From: Nemophila menziesii
Lineage: Eukaryota > Streptophyta > Magnoliopsida > Boraginales > Hydrophyllaceae
Assembly (NCBI GenBank): GCA_029959085.1
Contig: JARWIR010000050.1
Coordinates: 434,001 to 498,000 of the forward strand
DNA length: 64,000 bases
Direction of reading: 5' to 3'
Shown: piece after piece, positions 1 through 10,359 of the stretch
Layout: each line of letters opens with the position of its first letter
How positions within the stretch are numbered: position 1 is the stretch's first letter
Position numbers and translations under genes: made by a program
The notes under the pieces: model-generated
Told to the model about the DNA's origin: nothing
Seen by the model: the letters and a program-made list of their open reading frames with translations, nothing else
Database searches by the model: none

Positions 1-83
1 TTTTTCATATTCATCGAAGATGGATCCATTGATTGATGTTTTAGCAAAGAGTGTTATAGAAATATTTTTGATAACAAATGGAA

Positions 84-650
84 TAATTGTAATATTCAAT
101 TGATTGTATATTTTTAATTAGGACACTTAGAAAGAGAGGGGGTACAAGGTTTTGATTTTAATAGTTTTGAATATATTGTAGTCATGTGTTTAGTTTCTTA
201 TGAGTAAAAAAACAACAAATGGTTGGGATAAAGTGGTTATTTTTAGCATAACTTATTGGCATATGTGGTGATTTGTCTGATAGTTAGGATTGAATTGTGG
301 TTGTGTGGCGGTATTTTAATTTTTATAATTTATTTCAGGATGTGTTCTTAATCATTTTGGTGTAATATTCAATTGATTGTATATTTTTTATCCAGAAGAT
401 TAGAAAGAGAGGGGATATATTGAAGTGGAAGGGTTTAATTTTTATAGTTTTGAATATATCATAGTTAGGTGTTTCTTTTCTTTTGAGTACAAAAGTGAAA
501 CAAATGGTATGGTTAACGTGGTTATTTTTCGCATAAATGATGGACATAATTGGAGATTAGTGTGATAGTTAGGATTGAATGGTGGTTGTGTGGCAGTATT
601 TAAATATTTTTATTTTCTTATTTGAGAATATGTTTTTAACCATTTTGGTA
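84..650. repeat. 275-bp direct dimer at the head of P
   Basis: Two diverged monomers lie head to tail, roughly 84-358 and 359-650. Each opens with TAATATTCAATTGATTGTAT and then shares the landmarks GATTAGAAAGAGAGGGG, TTTTGAATATAT, GTGGTTATTTTT and GGTTGTGTGGC. Both end in TTTAATCATTTTGGT or a close variant. Short minus-strand ORFs reading MSIIYAKNNH or MPTTYANNNH recur in the copies of this repeat, but they track the repeat rather than a known protein. The monomer boundary is the exact place where the 2.1-kb array units jump to block R. Confidence 0.8.
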
Positions 651-724
651 TAAAATAACTAAACTAAAATTAAGCTTTGCTCGGTGTATAATCATACATA
701 TGTCAACTTAACTCGATTTACCAA

Positions 725-1015
725 TTTTTTAAATATACATTTGAGAGCCTACATTGATTTTTTTTCCATTATCATTTTGACTCGGGTAAAGTTCAATCCA
801 TAACGCCTTGAGTATTGAAAAGTATTCTATGTACAAGATCAACTATCGATCTTAATTTTATAATGTCTAAATCTATTTATAAACTTTCATAGATTCGAAA
901 TCGATAGTTCTAGCAGCTATAATATTTAACACTTTTCGGCGCAACTAAGATATCATGAGATCTAATCTTACCCAAGTCAAAATGGCTCATAGTTGTATTA
1001 GAAAATGAGAAACTA
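725..1015. mobile_element. Foldback MITE-like element, copy A
   Basis: The left arm (ACATTTGAGAGCC, then CATTTTGACTCGGGTAA) is mirrored on the right by CTTACCCAAGTCAAAATG followed by TTGTATTAGAAAAT. An inner pair, AACTATCGAT and ATCGATAGTT, is also mirrored. In the copy at 43215-43490 the outer right arm reads AGCTCTCAAATGTATTAGAA, a better match to the left arm. There is no coding capacity and no clear target-site duplication, so the family is not assigned. A related foldback, duplicated in tandem, lies in block Q. Confidence 0.6.
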
Positions 1016-1949
1016 AATTAATTCTTGGATATCCTAAGAAAGTATAAAAACTAAAAAAACATGTGGAGACGTAATCATGTTCATTTCTATTTCATTAAGG
1101 TAAAATGTCCCTACAATTAATTATTGTAACATAGAAATTGAAACAAACCAAATATGATTTCTTCCAAGACTAGAACATTTGGTTTCACTTTCTACTAGAT
1201 CAACCCATTTATATGTAACTACATGGGTATATATTACAAGGGTCGAACCATTACGAAGCAACACAACAATTACAATTGATTTTAATGGTACTTTTGGAGA
1301 TTGGGTGATGATTTCCATCAATAAGATTTGTGAACGTTGTCTTGATCGGTATTATAATGTCTCACATGTGTATTAAAAAATAAAAGGTAAAAAAATATGT
1401 GGATCTATACCTCCATATTCTATCATACAAATCCACGAGAATTTAGAATATGGAAAGTCATAATTATATTAATTTTGATGTCGTTAAGGTTAAGAATTCC
1501 TATAAAAAAATTTGTAACATGAACTGGAAAAAAATATTGATTTCTTCAAAGACTCTTAACAGTTTGCTTGATCATGAAAGAACCTCTTACTACTAGGTTC
1601 CTTTCTTCTATACATCGAAAGAAACTAACAAAACAATGGATGTGTTTCCTTTCACCGTCAAAATACCAAAAATGCATAATCTACTCTTATCCATACATTT
1701 TCACTTCCATATGGATCAGAGCTTTTGTATACAACTATATGATATATACCCCACATGATAACAATATACACACATCCAAGGATTGATATTAACCTTAGTC
1801 ACCTAGCCAGTATATGGCTGTAGGAAATAGCTAGGCCTTATATGACCATATGAAAGTATAATAGTGTTGGAGCTGCAACTATACTAGGTATAAGAGGAAC
1901 AGGAGGAGCGAGTAACTCCATAACCTTGTGTACTCTAATTATTTGTTTA

Positions 1950-1967
1950 TGACGAAGATCTTCGTCA
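1950..1967. other. Perfect 18-bp palindrome
   Basis: TGACGAAGATCTTCGTCA reads identically on both strands. The same 18 bases are unchanged at 30132-30149 and 44418-44435, although the flanks have acquired substitutions. It contains a BglII-type AGATCT core and TGACG/CGTCA ends, which resemble bZIP/TGA-factor half-sites. Any binding role is inference. Confidence 0.85.
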
Positions 1968-2584
1968 ATTATAATGAAGCAATTCATTTGATATTTAATA
2001 TATGGATAGATAGTGCAATTAGCTCAACATAAATTAAGTAGGAACCTATAATCATTTATTATTTTAGTGTCATATATTACAATTTCTGAATACTTAGTTG
2101 TAAGGACCTATATTAAAATACCGAAGATATGAATAATTAGAACTTCTTGTTACAAAGAGAGTAATTGCTTACTTAACAGGCTATAAATGTTGGTAAATGT
2201 ATTATATTGTGTTATATATTTGAAAGTTTGACTATTTTAGATTATTCAGAAACTTAAAATTACATTTCGATACATTAGAGTTTAAAGTTAATAGTTATTT
2301 ATTACACTTCAAACAAATAAATAATATTTAACGACTTCTGCCGAAGATTTTTTACCTACTAGACGATGGTCTTAGTAGTAGTCAAACCAAAGAAATTTTA
2401 GAAAGTATGGGAGGAAACCTAAGGCAATCTTATCATGAATGATTCAATTACGTCTTGTTTCTTTCTTTTCCTGGAAATATAGGTTAGGTGATGCCTAGGC
2501 CATTCTAGAAGTTTTATTAGGTAAATCGAGTAACGTAATATGGGGATGAGGTGTAGTTTATCTCTTCTTTCTTAGGGTTTCAGG

Positions 2585-3314
2585 TAGGGGTGAGGAAAAC
2601 AAAACCAAAAAACTGAACCGATCCAAAAAAACCGCAAAAGTCGAACCGAAAAAACCAAAAACCGACAACAACGTTCGGTTCGATATTAACTTTTTCAAAA
2701 ACCGAAAAAGTTTGGTTCGATACGGATTTTATATGCTAAACAAAACCGAAAAGATACAAAAACTAAGATATTCTAGAATTTAATTTCTATCTTATGAGAT
2801 TATTTCAACAGGATGGATAATAAAGTAAATTTTGAAAACAAAAAACTCATATATAACATACACCGCCCCTAAAAATGTCATAATGTGCAACATATGTTTA
2901 CATAATTCATTAGTCGATATATCTTAAAAGAAACTTCTTTTATTGAAATTCGTTGAAGGTAAAGCATACATACAATTTTTTTAAAGTATACCATCGTAAT
3001 GATTTGTTTACGATTAATGCACAATATTTGAGTTCCAAAGATGCAATTCTCATACATGGGTGAATAACATGAAAATAAAACACTTAATATATGAGTTTTT
3101 TAGAAAATAAAATATCTCATGTAAACAACCTTAAAATCTATCCAGCCATCAAACTAACGCATACATAAACCGAAAATATACCGAACCGAAAACCAACAAA
3201 ACGGAGCCGATGAAAACCGTTCAGTTCGGTACTGGCACCTCTATAAACCGAACCATTCGCTTTCGGATTCGGCTATGGCAAAAACCGATGCGAACCGAAC
3301 CGCGTTCACCCCTA
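2585..3314. mobile_element. Non-autonomous hAT-like element, copy A
   Basis: About 730 bp bounded by TAGGGGTG on the left and its complement CACCCCTA on the right. The subterminal regions are packed with ACCGAACCG/CGGTTCGG words in inverted arrangement. The interior is AT-rich and encodes nothing. The YAGGGGTG terminus and the CCGAACC-rich subterminal regions are typical of short plant hAT derivatives. I could not find a convincing 8-bp target duplication (left flank GTTTCAGG, right flank ATTGAACA), so the superfamily call rests on the termini. Copies with the same flanks lie at 30767 and 45053, so the insertion predates the block duplication. Confidence 0.7.
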
Positions 3315-3592
3315 ATTGAACATTATCATCCACTCCTGGTGGGTAGAGAAGGCGTTAAACAATACATTCCGCCAATACCGACCACCACCAAATGTGTTGA
3401 ACCCTATATTCTTACTATGCCGACGGCTGCTGGGGTAACGAGACTCGGCCGATGGTGTTGAAATATCTAGATCAATTGTTAAAGAAACTTGTCAATCAAA
3501 GGCGATATATTCCAGAGCAACAAAGAAGGACACGTGTGGTAGTTCTCATACAATATAATATCATAGAAGAAATCGATGATACGAAACAGTAA
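3315..3592 (+). pseudogene. Small unknown ORF, frameshifted copy A
   Basis: Starting directly after the hAT-like right end, the frame reads IEHYHPLLVGREGVKQYIPP and continues through PTTTKCVEPYILTMPTAAG. Here it loses one G of the G-run that copy D keeps (GCTGCTGGGG against GCTGCTGGGGG) and shifts. After the shift the original frame resumes with VLKYLDQLLKKLVNQRRYIP and ends EEIDDTKQ-stop. The composition is protein-like and less AT-rich than the surroundings, but I do not recognise the family. The upstream part, if it was a gene, would lie beyond the transposon, where TTAGGGTTTCAG resembles a plant 5' leader. Confidence 0.45.
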
Positions 3593-4129
3593 GAGCATGT
3601 TAGTACTTAAAAAATGTCGTGTTTCCAATTTTAAAATTAACTAATGTGCATATCAACCCATTTTAGTTTTCAACACTATCCTGGTTCCCTCTTGAGGCGT
3701 TTTTTCTAATAACAAGAACTACAAAGACAAATTGAAATCTTCAAAAAAAAATTTAAAATACAACTTACATAAAAACTAGAAAGAATGTGAAAAATTTCTT
3801 GTCAACCTAAAATTTTATTAAATATGGGGTTTGGCTTCTAAAAAAGTTGATAGACTGTAAAAAAAATTCCCTAACACCAATTTCGCATTGGGATCAACCA
3901 AAAGACCAACATCTCTGGCTGATAGAGTAGCTCCTCGAGCATAAAATACAAGCTCCTCTAGCTTTAAAGACCAACTCCTATAGCATAATAGACGAGATCT
4001 TATAGCATAAAATATAAGCTCCTTTGGTATACAAACGATCGGCTACTATGACATAAAATACGATCTTATATAACATAAGAAAGACCAAACCCTTTGGAAA
4101 CCGACAACGAAATCATGATCGACCTAAAT

Positions 4130-4850
4130 AGGCGGTCAAGGATAGAACAACGAAATCGACGAATCTATGGTAAAATACGTCTGATGTAGCCTTAGTAATA
4201 ATTTTTATATAGCAATGGTAAATAACTCTGATGTAGTCTCAAAAATAAGACCGACATGTATCTGGTAGATAATTTGACGCAGCCTCGACAATGTGACTAA
4301 CATAACTCTGGTAAATTAGTCTAATATAGTCTCAGAAATGAGTCTGACAAATATTTTGTTGTTAAGTCAAATTTAGCCTTGTAAATGAGAAGAACGTAGA
4401 TATGGTAATTAAGTGGAACTTAGCCTTGGAAAAAATACCAATTATATTGTTGGTAAGAAGGTTATCTTGAATTAAATAATTCATTGTGTCTTTAAATATC
4501 GATGTGATGACATAGTCAGCCAAAAACACCTTTTCTTGTGAAGGAGGTATAAAAAATGTTTGTGAGACCAGCGTAGTCTCGACAATTAAAAATATTCATA
4601 TGAGTAACACACTCTCAGTAATCAGAATTGTTTTGTAATACTGACAATCTCAGTAATAAAAAACTTTTTGTAAGACCGACGTAGTCTCAATAATCAAAGA
4701 AGTTTTGTAAGACCGACGCAGTAACAACAACCGAAGAAGATTATTAAGACCAAAAAATTCTCGATAGTCAAATGATATTTAGTAATACCGACAAAGGCTT
4801 GCGATAAAAGAAGCTTTGCAAGATCGAGGCCAGATGTTATAAAAATAATA
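4130..4850. repeat. Degenerate GACCGACGTAGTCTC repeats, copy A
   Basis: The word GACCGACGTAGTCTCAATAA and looser versions (CTGATGTAGTCTC, GACATGTATCTGG, CGCAGCCTCGACAATG) recur at irregular spacing of about 35-60 bp. This looks like an old minisatellite that has drifted. Homologous tracts lie near 32330-33020 and 46610-47150. In the latter, recombination between two repeats has deleted about 140 bp. Confidence 0.6.
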
Positions 4851-4885
4851 ATACAAAACATATATGTACTTCTTTCTCTTTGCAT

Positions 4886-5617
4886 GTGTCAATCCAAACA
4901 AAGTATGAAAATGGCTTCACATCACACGAAGTTTGATTGATGCTTTGACATAAAAAAAAGTATGAAGAAGCTCTGACATCAAACAAAGTCTGACAAAGAC
5001 TCGACATCGAACAAAATCTGACAAATCGTTGGCATTACACATAGTCCAATGAAGCGTTGAATTCAATAAAAATTTCGATGATGCCTCGGCATACAAAAAT
5101 ATTAGAGAATATTTGGCAATAAAATAGCCACAAACGAGGAATTGACATATTATTTATGTTCCCCAATGAAAATGGGTATAAGAGATATAATAAGATAACA
5201 CGAGATTACTCAAAGAACGAAATGAATAAAAATTCTATTAATGTAAGAGGGACAAACATGCAAAGAAGAAGGATAAACACACTAAAAAAACTCTATTTAG
5301 AAGGAAAATAGATTTGGAAAGAGAAAATAACAACATGGTCTATCTAAATATGAGAGACCCAAGGGCACGGGGTGAAAGGAGGAGGCCTCAACACGAAAGC
5401 ATAATAGTAATTTAAGTAGTGAAGATACTCTCTATCATCGAGGAAATAACGCCGACACCATCTCGCTACACCGGTGAGTCCTTGAGAACAATTGGAAGAA
5501 ATAAGAACATGAAATCCCATAAAAAATAAAAAGGTGAAAGAATTCTAGTAAACACTCAGGAAAGTTAATCAGAAAAACTTTAAATTCTCCATGAGGCACC
5601 ACAAAAACAAACATCTT
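4886..5617. other. AT-rich stretch of P without a recognised gene
   Basis: This holds loosely repeated words (GACATCAAACAAAGTCTGACAA and GACATCGAACAAAATCTGACAA) and otherwise no recognised domain, RNA gene or intact transposon. Its counterpart in copy D has been tandemly duplicated (667 bp, see 47305-48638). Confidence 0.6.
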
Positions 5618-5968
5618 TTAAGATACATTAAGGAACTTATAATAGCAAGATACTAATAATCTATATGAGGTGTGAAAGTAAAATACATTATATGTGGTAT
5701 TCGACATCTTCTGTCTTGCAAAAGAAGCATCAATGGGTAAATGTTTGCAACATATGAAGTGCCAAAAATCTTTTACAGAATATGGAGTTCCAATAAGTCC
5801 AAACAAATGTTTGGCATGTAAACAAACGAAAGCCCGAGGAAGTAAGTCCCCGACTATACTAAGGTTGGGAAGGCGTCCATATATATTGTCCATATATCCA
5901 TTACAAATCACGGGGCTTATATGAGAGTATATTATACAAAAACAAATTGTTTGAGGAAAGGGTAACAA
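5618..5968 (-). other. Unrecognised ORF, possibly non-coding
   Basis: A 116-codon minus-strand frame overlaps a 76-codon plus-strand frame (5694-5924), so at most one could be real. The minus frame includes FGLIGTPYSVKDFWHFICCK; the plus frame is cysteine- and lysine-rich (CLAKEASMGKCLQHMKCQKS). Neither resembles a family I know. The plus frame stays open in copy C (33882-34112). In copy D GGAAGTTAGTCC creates an early stop in the plus frame, and the minus frame is broken too. I would treat it as a decayed insertion unless transcripts say otherwise. Confidence 0.25.
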
Positions 5969-6623
5969 AATTCAGTATCTTGCACTTTGATGAATCCACA
6001 CAAAAATCTATATTCAAGAAGATATTTGGCATCTTAAGCTCACGTCTCTTACAATGAGAGAGAGAGATATGCGAACATCATTTTTTATTTATTAGTTGTG
6101 CAAATAAACAATCCCTACTATTTGTTTCAAATTTTGATTTTCTATTTCTTATGCTCTCTCTTTAATTTTTGTTGTTGTATACTCTAGTAGAGGTCAGTTT
6201 GGGGTCATTGACATACTGACTACTAAGACTTGAGTGACAGAAGTTCTCTTGGTAATTTAATGTGTTTGCAACTTTGAGTTTGACTTTAATATCAATTTTT
6301 GTATAATTTATTTCATTGTACTTTCGCAAACTATACCATGTTATTGTTCCCAATTACTAAGAAAAGATATTTGAATATTAATAAACTAATATGAATGCAA
6401 AAATAGACATACATGTGTTTATTTTGAATGAAAAGTAAGACTATAATTACATAACAAATGTTTAGAAAAACATTAGATTTGTCATTGCACAATGTTTTAA
6501 GCTTAATATTAATATTAACTAATGCCATGGTCTCCTTTGTTGAAGTGTCATGGCCAACATCTATTTTATCTATAATACACTTAAGCCTTAGTCACGAATT
6601 GACAAGGAGAATATTTTCCTGAA

Positions 6624-6625
<2 letters not shown>

Positions 6626-6656
<31 letters not shown>
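6626..6656. repeat. (GA)n microsatellite of R, copy A
   Basis: A pure AG run just beyond the ancestral stop codon of the LRR gene. Its length differs in every copy: long here and at 36899-36935, short at 15937-15957 and 41078-41092, intermediate at 34812, 39000 and 49637. It therefore tags individual copies. Confidence 0.9.
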
Positions 6657-6659
<3 letters not shown>

Positions 6660-6686
6660 TTGGGTGATTAATTGATCCTCTCACTC

Positions 6687-7516
6687 TTAAAACTCATTAG
6701 GAAGAGCTGAATATTTCAATAAAGTTTCTTCCGGTTCCAATATTTGCAGATTATCCAATCGGGGTGTTTCGCAAACCAACTATTTTAACAAGTGGATTCG
6801 AGTACCCATCCAAAAACACTTTATTTATCTGCACAACCACAAAACATTCATATTACACCTACAAAATCTATTTCAATACCTTTTAATTTAATTTTATAAC
6901 AAAAAACTATTAGAGAATTTGCCGGTCTAGAGAATATTTACCTGTGAACACCCAAAGACTTTGAGGAGTTTCAATGATAAGCAACTATCTACAATCAATC
7001 CTAATCCTTCATTGGATATCCTTCTACACCACGATATATCTAAATTAATCAAGCTTTTTGAAGTCCTAGCAAGCGAGATCGCAGTATTGTGGGCAACATG
7101 TTAAAATCAATGAAACAATAATATTAAGTCACAAGAAAATAAAAATATTTACCAGAATGCAATAATTCAGCCACATACCTTTGAAATCTTATTTAGCGAC
7201 AGATCCTTTAGATTCTGCCCTGAAACTTCCAGAAAAGCCGCAAGCCGCAACTGCTTCATCACTGAAATGTAAAGATCATTTACATTTGCATTAACACAAA
7301 AATAATTAAACCCAGTGATTAATTATACTATTTAAAATCTAGAATTGTAAAAACCTGAATCGATTGCTCCCAAGTTTGAGTGTTTCGAGTGATGTACACT
7401 TGTTGGCAGGATATTCCAAGCCCTTATCTGTCAGATTCTCAGCATTCGAGATATTTAGCGCTCGAAGATCAACACACGTGCTCCCAATCAATTCCAAAGC
7501 ATAATTTGTCAATTTC
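6687..7516 (-). pseudogene. RAD7/AMN1-like LRR pseudogene, copy A
   Basis: Four C-terminal exons are visible on the minus strand: 7355-7516 (KLTNYALELIGSTCVDLRAL...), 7179-7261 (SDEAVAAFLEVSGQNLKDLS...), 6942-7097 (AISLARTSKSLINLDISWCR...) and 6751-6828 (INKVFLDGYSNPLVKIVGLR). These are cysteine-containing leucine-rich repeats of the RAD7/AMN1 type, which in plants form the C-terminus of a nuclear DNA-repair or F-box/LRR protein. Damage: a 7-nt tandem duplication (GCCGCAA twice) frameshifts the second exon. The third exon's acceptor AG is AT. A Leu-to-Pro change gives EYPANK. The last exon shares the family 2-nt frameshift (stop at 6751 instead of 6687). No 5' LRR exons precede it, so only a gene tail was copied. 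Confidence 0.85.
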
Positions 7517-8324
7517 CTGCATCCAAATGTAATAATAATCTTTGAAGAAGAAGATGTGGAATAAGTAATTCAAAAAAAATTAATTTTTAATAAAAAAAAT
7601 GGCCACACATGAACAAGGGGCAATTAGTCACGAAATGAAATTTAAAGGGCATCCAGTCCAAAAAATATCTAGTAGACTGAAAACTATCAAAAAAGGCAAA
7701 TTTTAGTGGGTATTGGATGTATTTAGTCTTTAGAAAATCAAGGACAAGTTATATTCTTTATGACAAATCCTCTATTCAAATATTAAAAAAAAATCTCAAA
7801 AATGAATCAAAATTTCAAGACATTTTACGAAAAATATACTAGTAAATATAAAATCTAACAACTATTTATCTTAGTTTGTTGGTAAACAAAATGCAGTAAA
7901 CTTTTGTGGACTGAGAAAATAACATATATGAGAACTTTTAAGAGTAAGATAGAAAAGCTAGAATCTAAAGGTCTTACATGCTACTTATTTACCACAATGG
8001 TATCGAATCTTATATTGTTACAATAAACCTTAACTTTTATTTACCATAAGCTAATATAATATTATGCACTAACCATATATCTTGGTAAAGTATTGTAAAA
8101 GTTACCATATGATTAACAAAATTTAGGGTTTCTGACACCTAAAAACAAAATTTAAAGGCTATAAAAAATTAATTCTTATTGTTTTACATTCATAATGAAG
8201 TGAATTTAGCAACTTCATAATATATATTGTGATCTTATTGTCTGTGTATAAGATAATGTAATATATTTAAAAGATAATTAGATACATATCAAACATTATA
8301 ATTACTGAAATGGTGAAAACTTAC

Positions 8325-8382
8325 CAAGACTATTATGGAGAATTTCTCCATTATTGAAATATCATGACTAACGATCTTTTTT
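8325..8382 (-). CDS. Candidate small exon 2, copy A
   Basis: Bounded by acceptor TTTACAG and donor GTAAGT. Joined to the 26-nt exon at 8711-8736 it gives 28 open codons, MQIIFNYKRKKIVSHDISIM and then EKFSIIVL, ending on a codon boundary. It contains the palindrome GGAGAAATTCTCC. The same exon is intact at 50541-50598 and 63508-63565, and carries a +1 A-run error in copy B (17550-17608). No third exon is visible. Joining directly to the LRR exon at 7516 would be out of phase. Confidence 0.35.
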
Positions 8383-8710
8383 CTGTAAATAAAATATTAA
8401 AATGAAAAGGTCTATATTATAAAGATTATCACAGATTACAATTAAAAAATCAATTAATAAAAAATTAATTACTTACAGATATTTAATAAATACAACAAAT
8501 CTAAAAAAAATTTATCCATTTTAATGAACAAATTTCAAATTATGGACGATTTGAATCAGTTTATAAAATAATTTAAGATTCTAATTTATATTTTTAATCT
8601 CCAATTTTTTTATTCTAGTTTCAGATTGTACACTATAGCCTTTTTAAATCATACAAAAAGAATAAAAAATTAATCATATAATTCTAAAAACCCTGTTATA
8701 ATACATTTAC

Positions 8711-8736
8711 CTTTTATAATTGAAAATAATTTGCAT
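8711..8736 (-). CDS. Candidate first exon, copy A
   Basis: ATG at 8736, then 26 nt ending AAAAG before a GTAAAT donor. A telo-box (AAACCCTAG, minus strand) sits about 15-24 nt upstream, and a TATA-like CTATATAG at 8840-8847 lies about 105 nt upstream. The ATG and donor are kept in all five copies (15335-15360, 17939-17964, 50898-50923, 63864-63889), with only rare substitutions. The protein is unrecognised and could be a 5' leader rather than coding. Confidence 0.4.
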
Positions 8737-8750
8737 TTCTGTTGTGAATC

Positions 8751-8925
8751 TAGGGTTTGAAAATGGTGTGTCGTGTCTACTTGAAATGGCGAGGCGGCTT
8801 TCAAAATATTTTGTTTAACATATGCATAAGTTTGAAACCTATATAGGGTGATGGATTGATATTTTTAGTAGGGTTTCACAATTATGATCTTATATTTTGG
8901 TGGGCCTCAATGGTATGGGCCGTTG
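8751..8925 (-). promoter_or_regulatory. Minus-strand promoter-like region, copy A
   Basis: Read on the minus strand this has two GGCCCA site-II words (8916-8921 and 8901-8906), then CCTATATAGG as a TATA candidate, then AAACCCTAG (telo-box) just before the ATG. Site II plus telo-box is a known plant arrangement for genes active in dividing cells, regulated through TCP and telo-box factors. That it drives transcription here is inference from motif order and conservation in five copies. Confidence 0.5.
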
Positions 8926-10359
8926 TGCTTACTACCCAATCATGAACCATATCCATACTTTATATTACAAGTTAATTAATAAAGATATGTTATCATACAT
9001 ATAAGGAGGTAATTTGGTAACTCTTTTCTATTTGATCCCTTTAATAATGATTTCAAATGTATATTTTACAAAAGATGCTAGTATCCCATGGTCAAGAACA
9101 ATCTATGGTCAAACAAAGTCTTCTTTAATAGAAGCCTAATATTGGTCTATTCACCTGAATCATTGTAGTTTTAATTTCGAAGAACGAGGTTTGGCAGAAA
9201 CTTGGTAAAAGTCTATTATAAAATTATTTCTAAAATACATATCCTTGGAATGAAAACCTTAATGTTGAAACTAGAATCTTTTGTCCAGACTACATTCATA
9301 TGAGGAAAGATTTGTCAAAGATAATATGACAATTTATCACTAAAGCTCTACATAAATTCAAGAGGATGAACGAACACCCACATGAAATGAGGCATATACC
9401 ATACTAAAAAATGATATGCAACAAAATTATGATTAAGTTGAATAAAATACTACTGAACAAGTGCTCGTAAAACTAGGAATACAATCCAAGGTTTCTTTCA
9501 TTATTAAATGTGTGTCAACTGTATCATAAATTCTTTTCGTGATCATATACTTCTACCTTTATATTACCAGCCAAAGGAAAATCTAACAAGGAGACTCACT
9601 ATCAATTTACCTAATTATCTTCTATGCAAACTCTAAGTAGTATAAATAATAGTGTCATTTCCGACTTTGATATGTCTCCCTTTCGCAGACAATTAAAATA
9701 TTGTCTTCAAAATAGACATGCTTAAAATCCATTTCCTAAACGAGGTCATGTGAAATATTAAATTTTCTCTTACCTATTCTAAAAATCTCAACAAATGAAT
9801 GTTCAACTTAAGTATGTCTAACTATTTTTGGTATGTAGCTAGGTAATCCATCGTAGTGGAAAGAAGTCTAAGGTTAGTATACTAGTGTATACGACAAAGT
9901 ATGTAACACCCCATCTCAAAGGAGGGTGTCAATCTTTACCCAAGCTTTAAGAATTTGAATGTAATAATTAAAAAATAAACACTGTCCTTATTTTATATTT
10001 CCGTTTATATATATATCAAAGATATATACCACGAAAATATCAATAAAGACATGGCATAGATTCATAAATATATAAACCACGATCTTACGAACATGTTCAC
10101 TATCAAGAACATTCTGTGAAGGACTATGTTTTAGAGATAAATTATCAAAAACACAAAGAAGTTTGCAATCTGCTTTAAGACCCTTATTTTCTCTGTTTGA
10201 AGGGGTAAACCCCTAATATGTATATTTTATTTATTCCTTCACACAATGACTGAAGCCTTCTCTTCTTCTCGTACGTCATCATGACCCTTAGTGTTGAGCT
10301 CTAAGTAAATCTTGTTAACACCTTCAATAATGCCATGTGCATTAGTGGGTAGGTCCAAG

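Larger units (their letters stand above)
1..6311. repeat. Block P, copy A
   Basis: This is the first of three near-full copies of block P; the others start at 28182 and 42471, and a short one starts at 61224. All are in the same orientation, and long identical stretches are interrupted only by small indels. Contents in order: a 275-bp direct dimer, a foldback element, about 0.9 kb of AT-rich DNA without recognisable genes, an 18-bp palindrome, a hAT-like element, a small ORF remnant, degenerate GACCGACGTAGTCTC-type repeats and an unrecognised ORF pair near 5.6-6.0 kb. Apart from these I see no gene. Position 1 corresponds to the S/P border in the other copies, so what precedes the window cannot be judged. 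Confidence 0.9.
6312..7516. repeat. Block R, copy A
   Basis: This block begins at TTCATTGTACTTTCGCAAAC and ends at the intron border TGCATCCAAAT. It holds a variable (GA)n tract and the four minus-strand LRR exons. It occurs seven times: here, 15603-16752, 34497-35687, about 36588-37790, 38688-39878, 40762-41954 and, truncated, about 49320-49961. Confidence 0.9.

Noticed and set aside
335..547. MSIIYAKNNH ORF and its many copies
   Set aside because: Conservation follows the DNA repeat. It is AT-driven, has no domain, and opens or closes at random between copies.
2560..2582. TTAGGGTTTCAG as telomere repeat
   Set aside because: Only a single TTAGGGTTT word is present. It is better read as a telo-box or leader motif.
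3210..3314. N-terminal part of the ORF starting at 3210
   Set aside because: These codons lie inside the hAT-like terminal region, so only the part after 3314 may derive from a gene.
6162..6528. Minus-strand ORFs MGTITWYSL and MALVNINIK repeated in several copies
   Set aside because: Phe/Asn/Ile/Lys-rich translations of AT-rich DNA; they overlap each other's ends and lack any known motif.
7517..8324. Search for further 5' LRR exons of the RAD7-like gene
   Set aside because: No frame on the minus strand shows LRR spacing. The copied gene begins at the exon ending 7516.
9000..9020. AAGGAGG words resembling bacterial ribosome binding sites
   Set aside because: No ORF follows, and the genome is eukaryotic by introns and promoter words.
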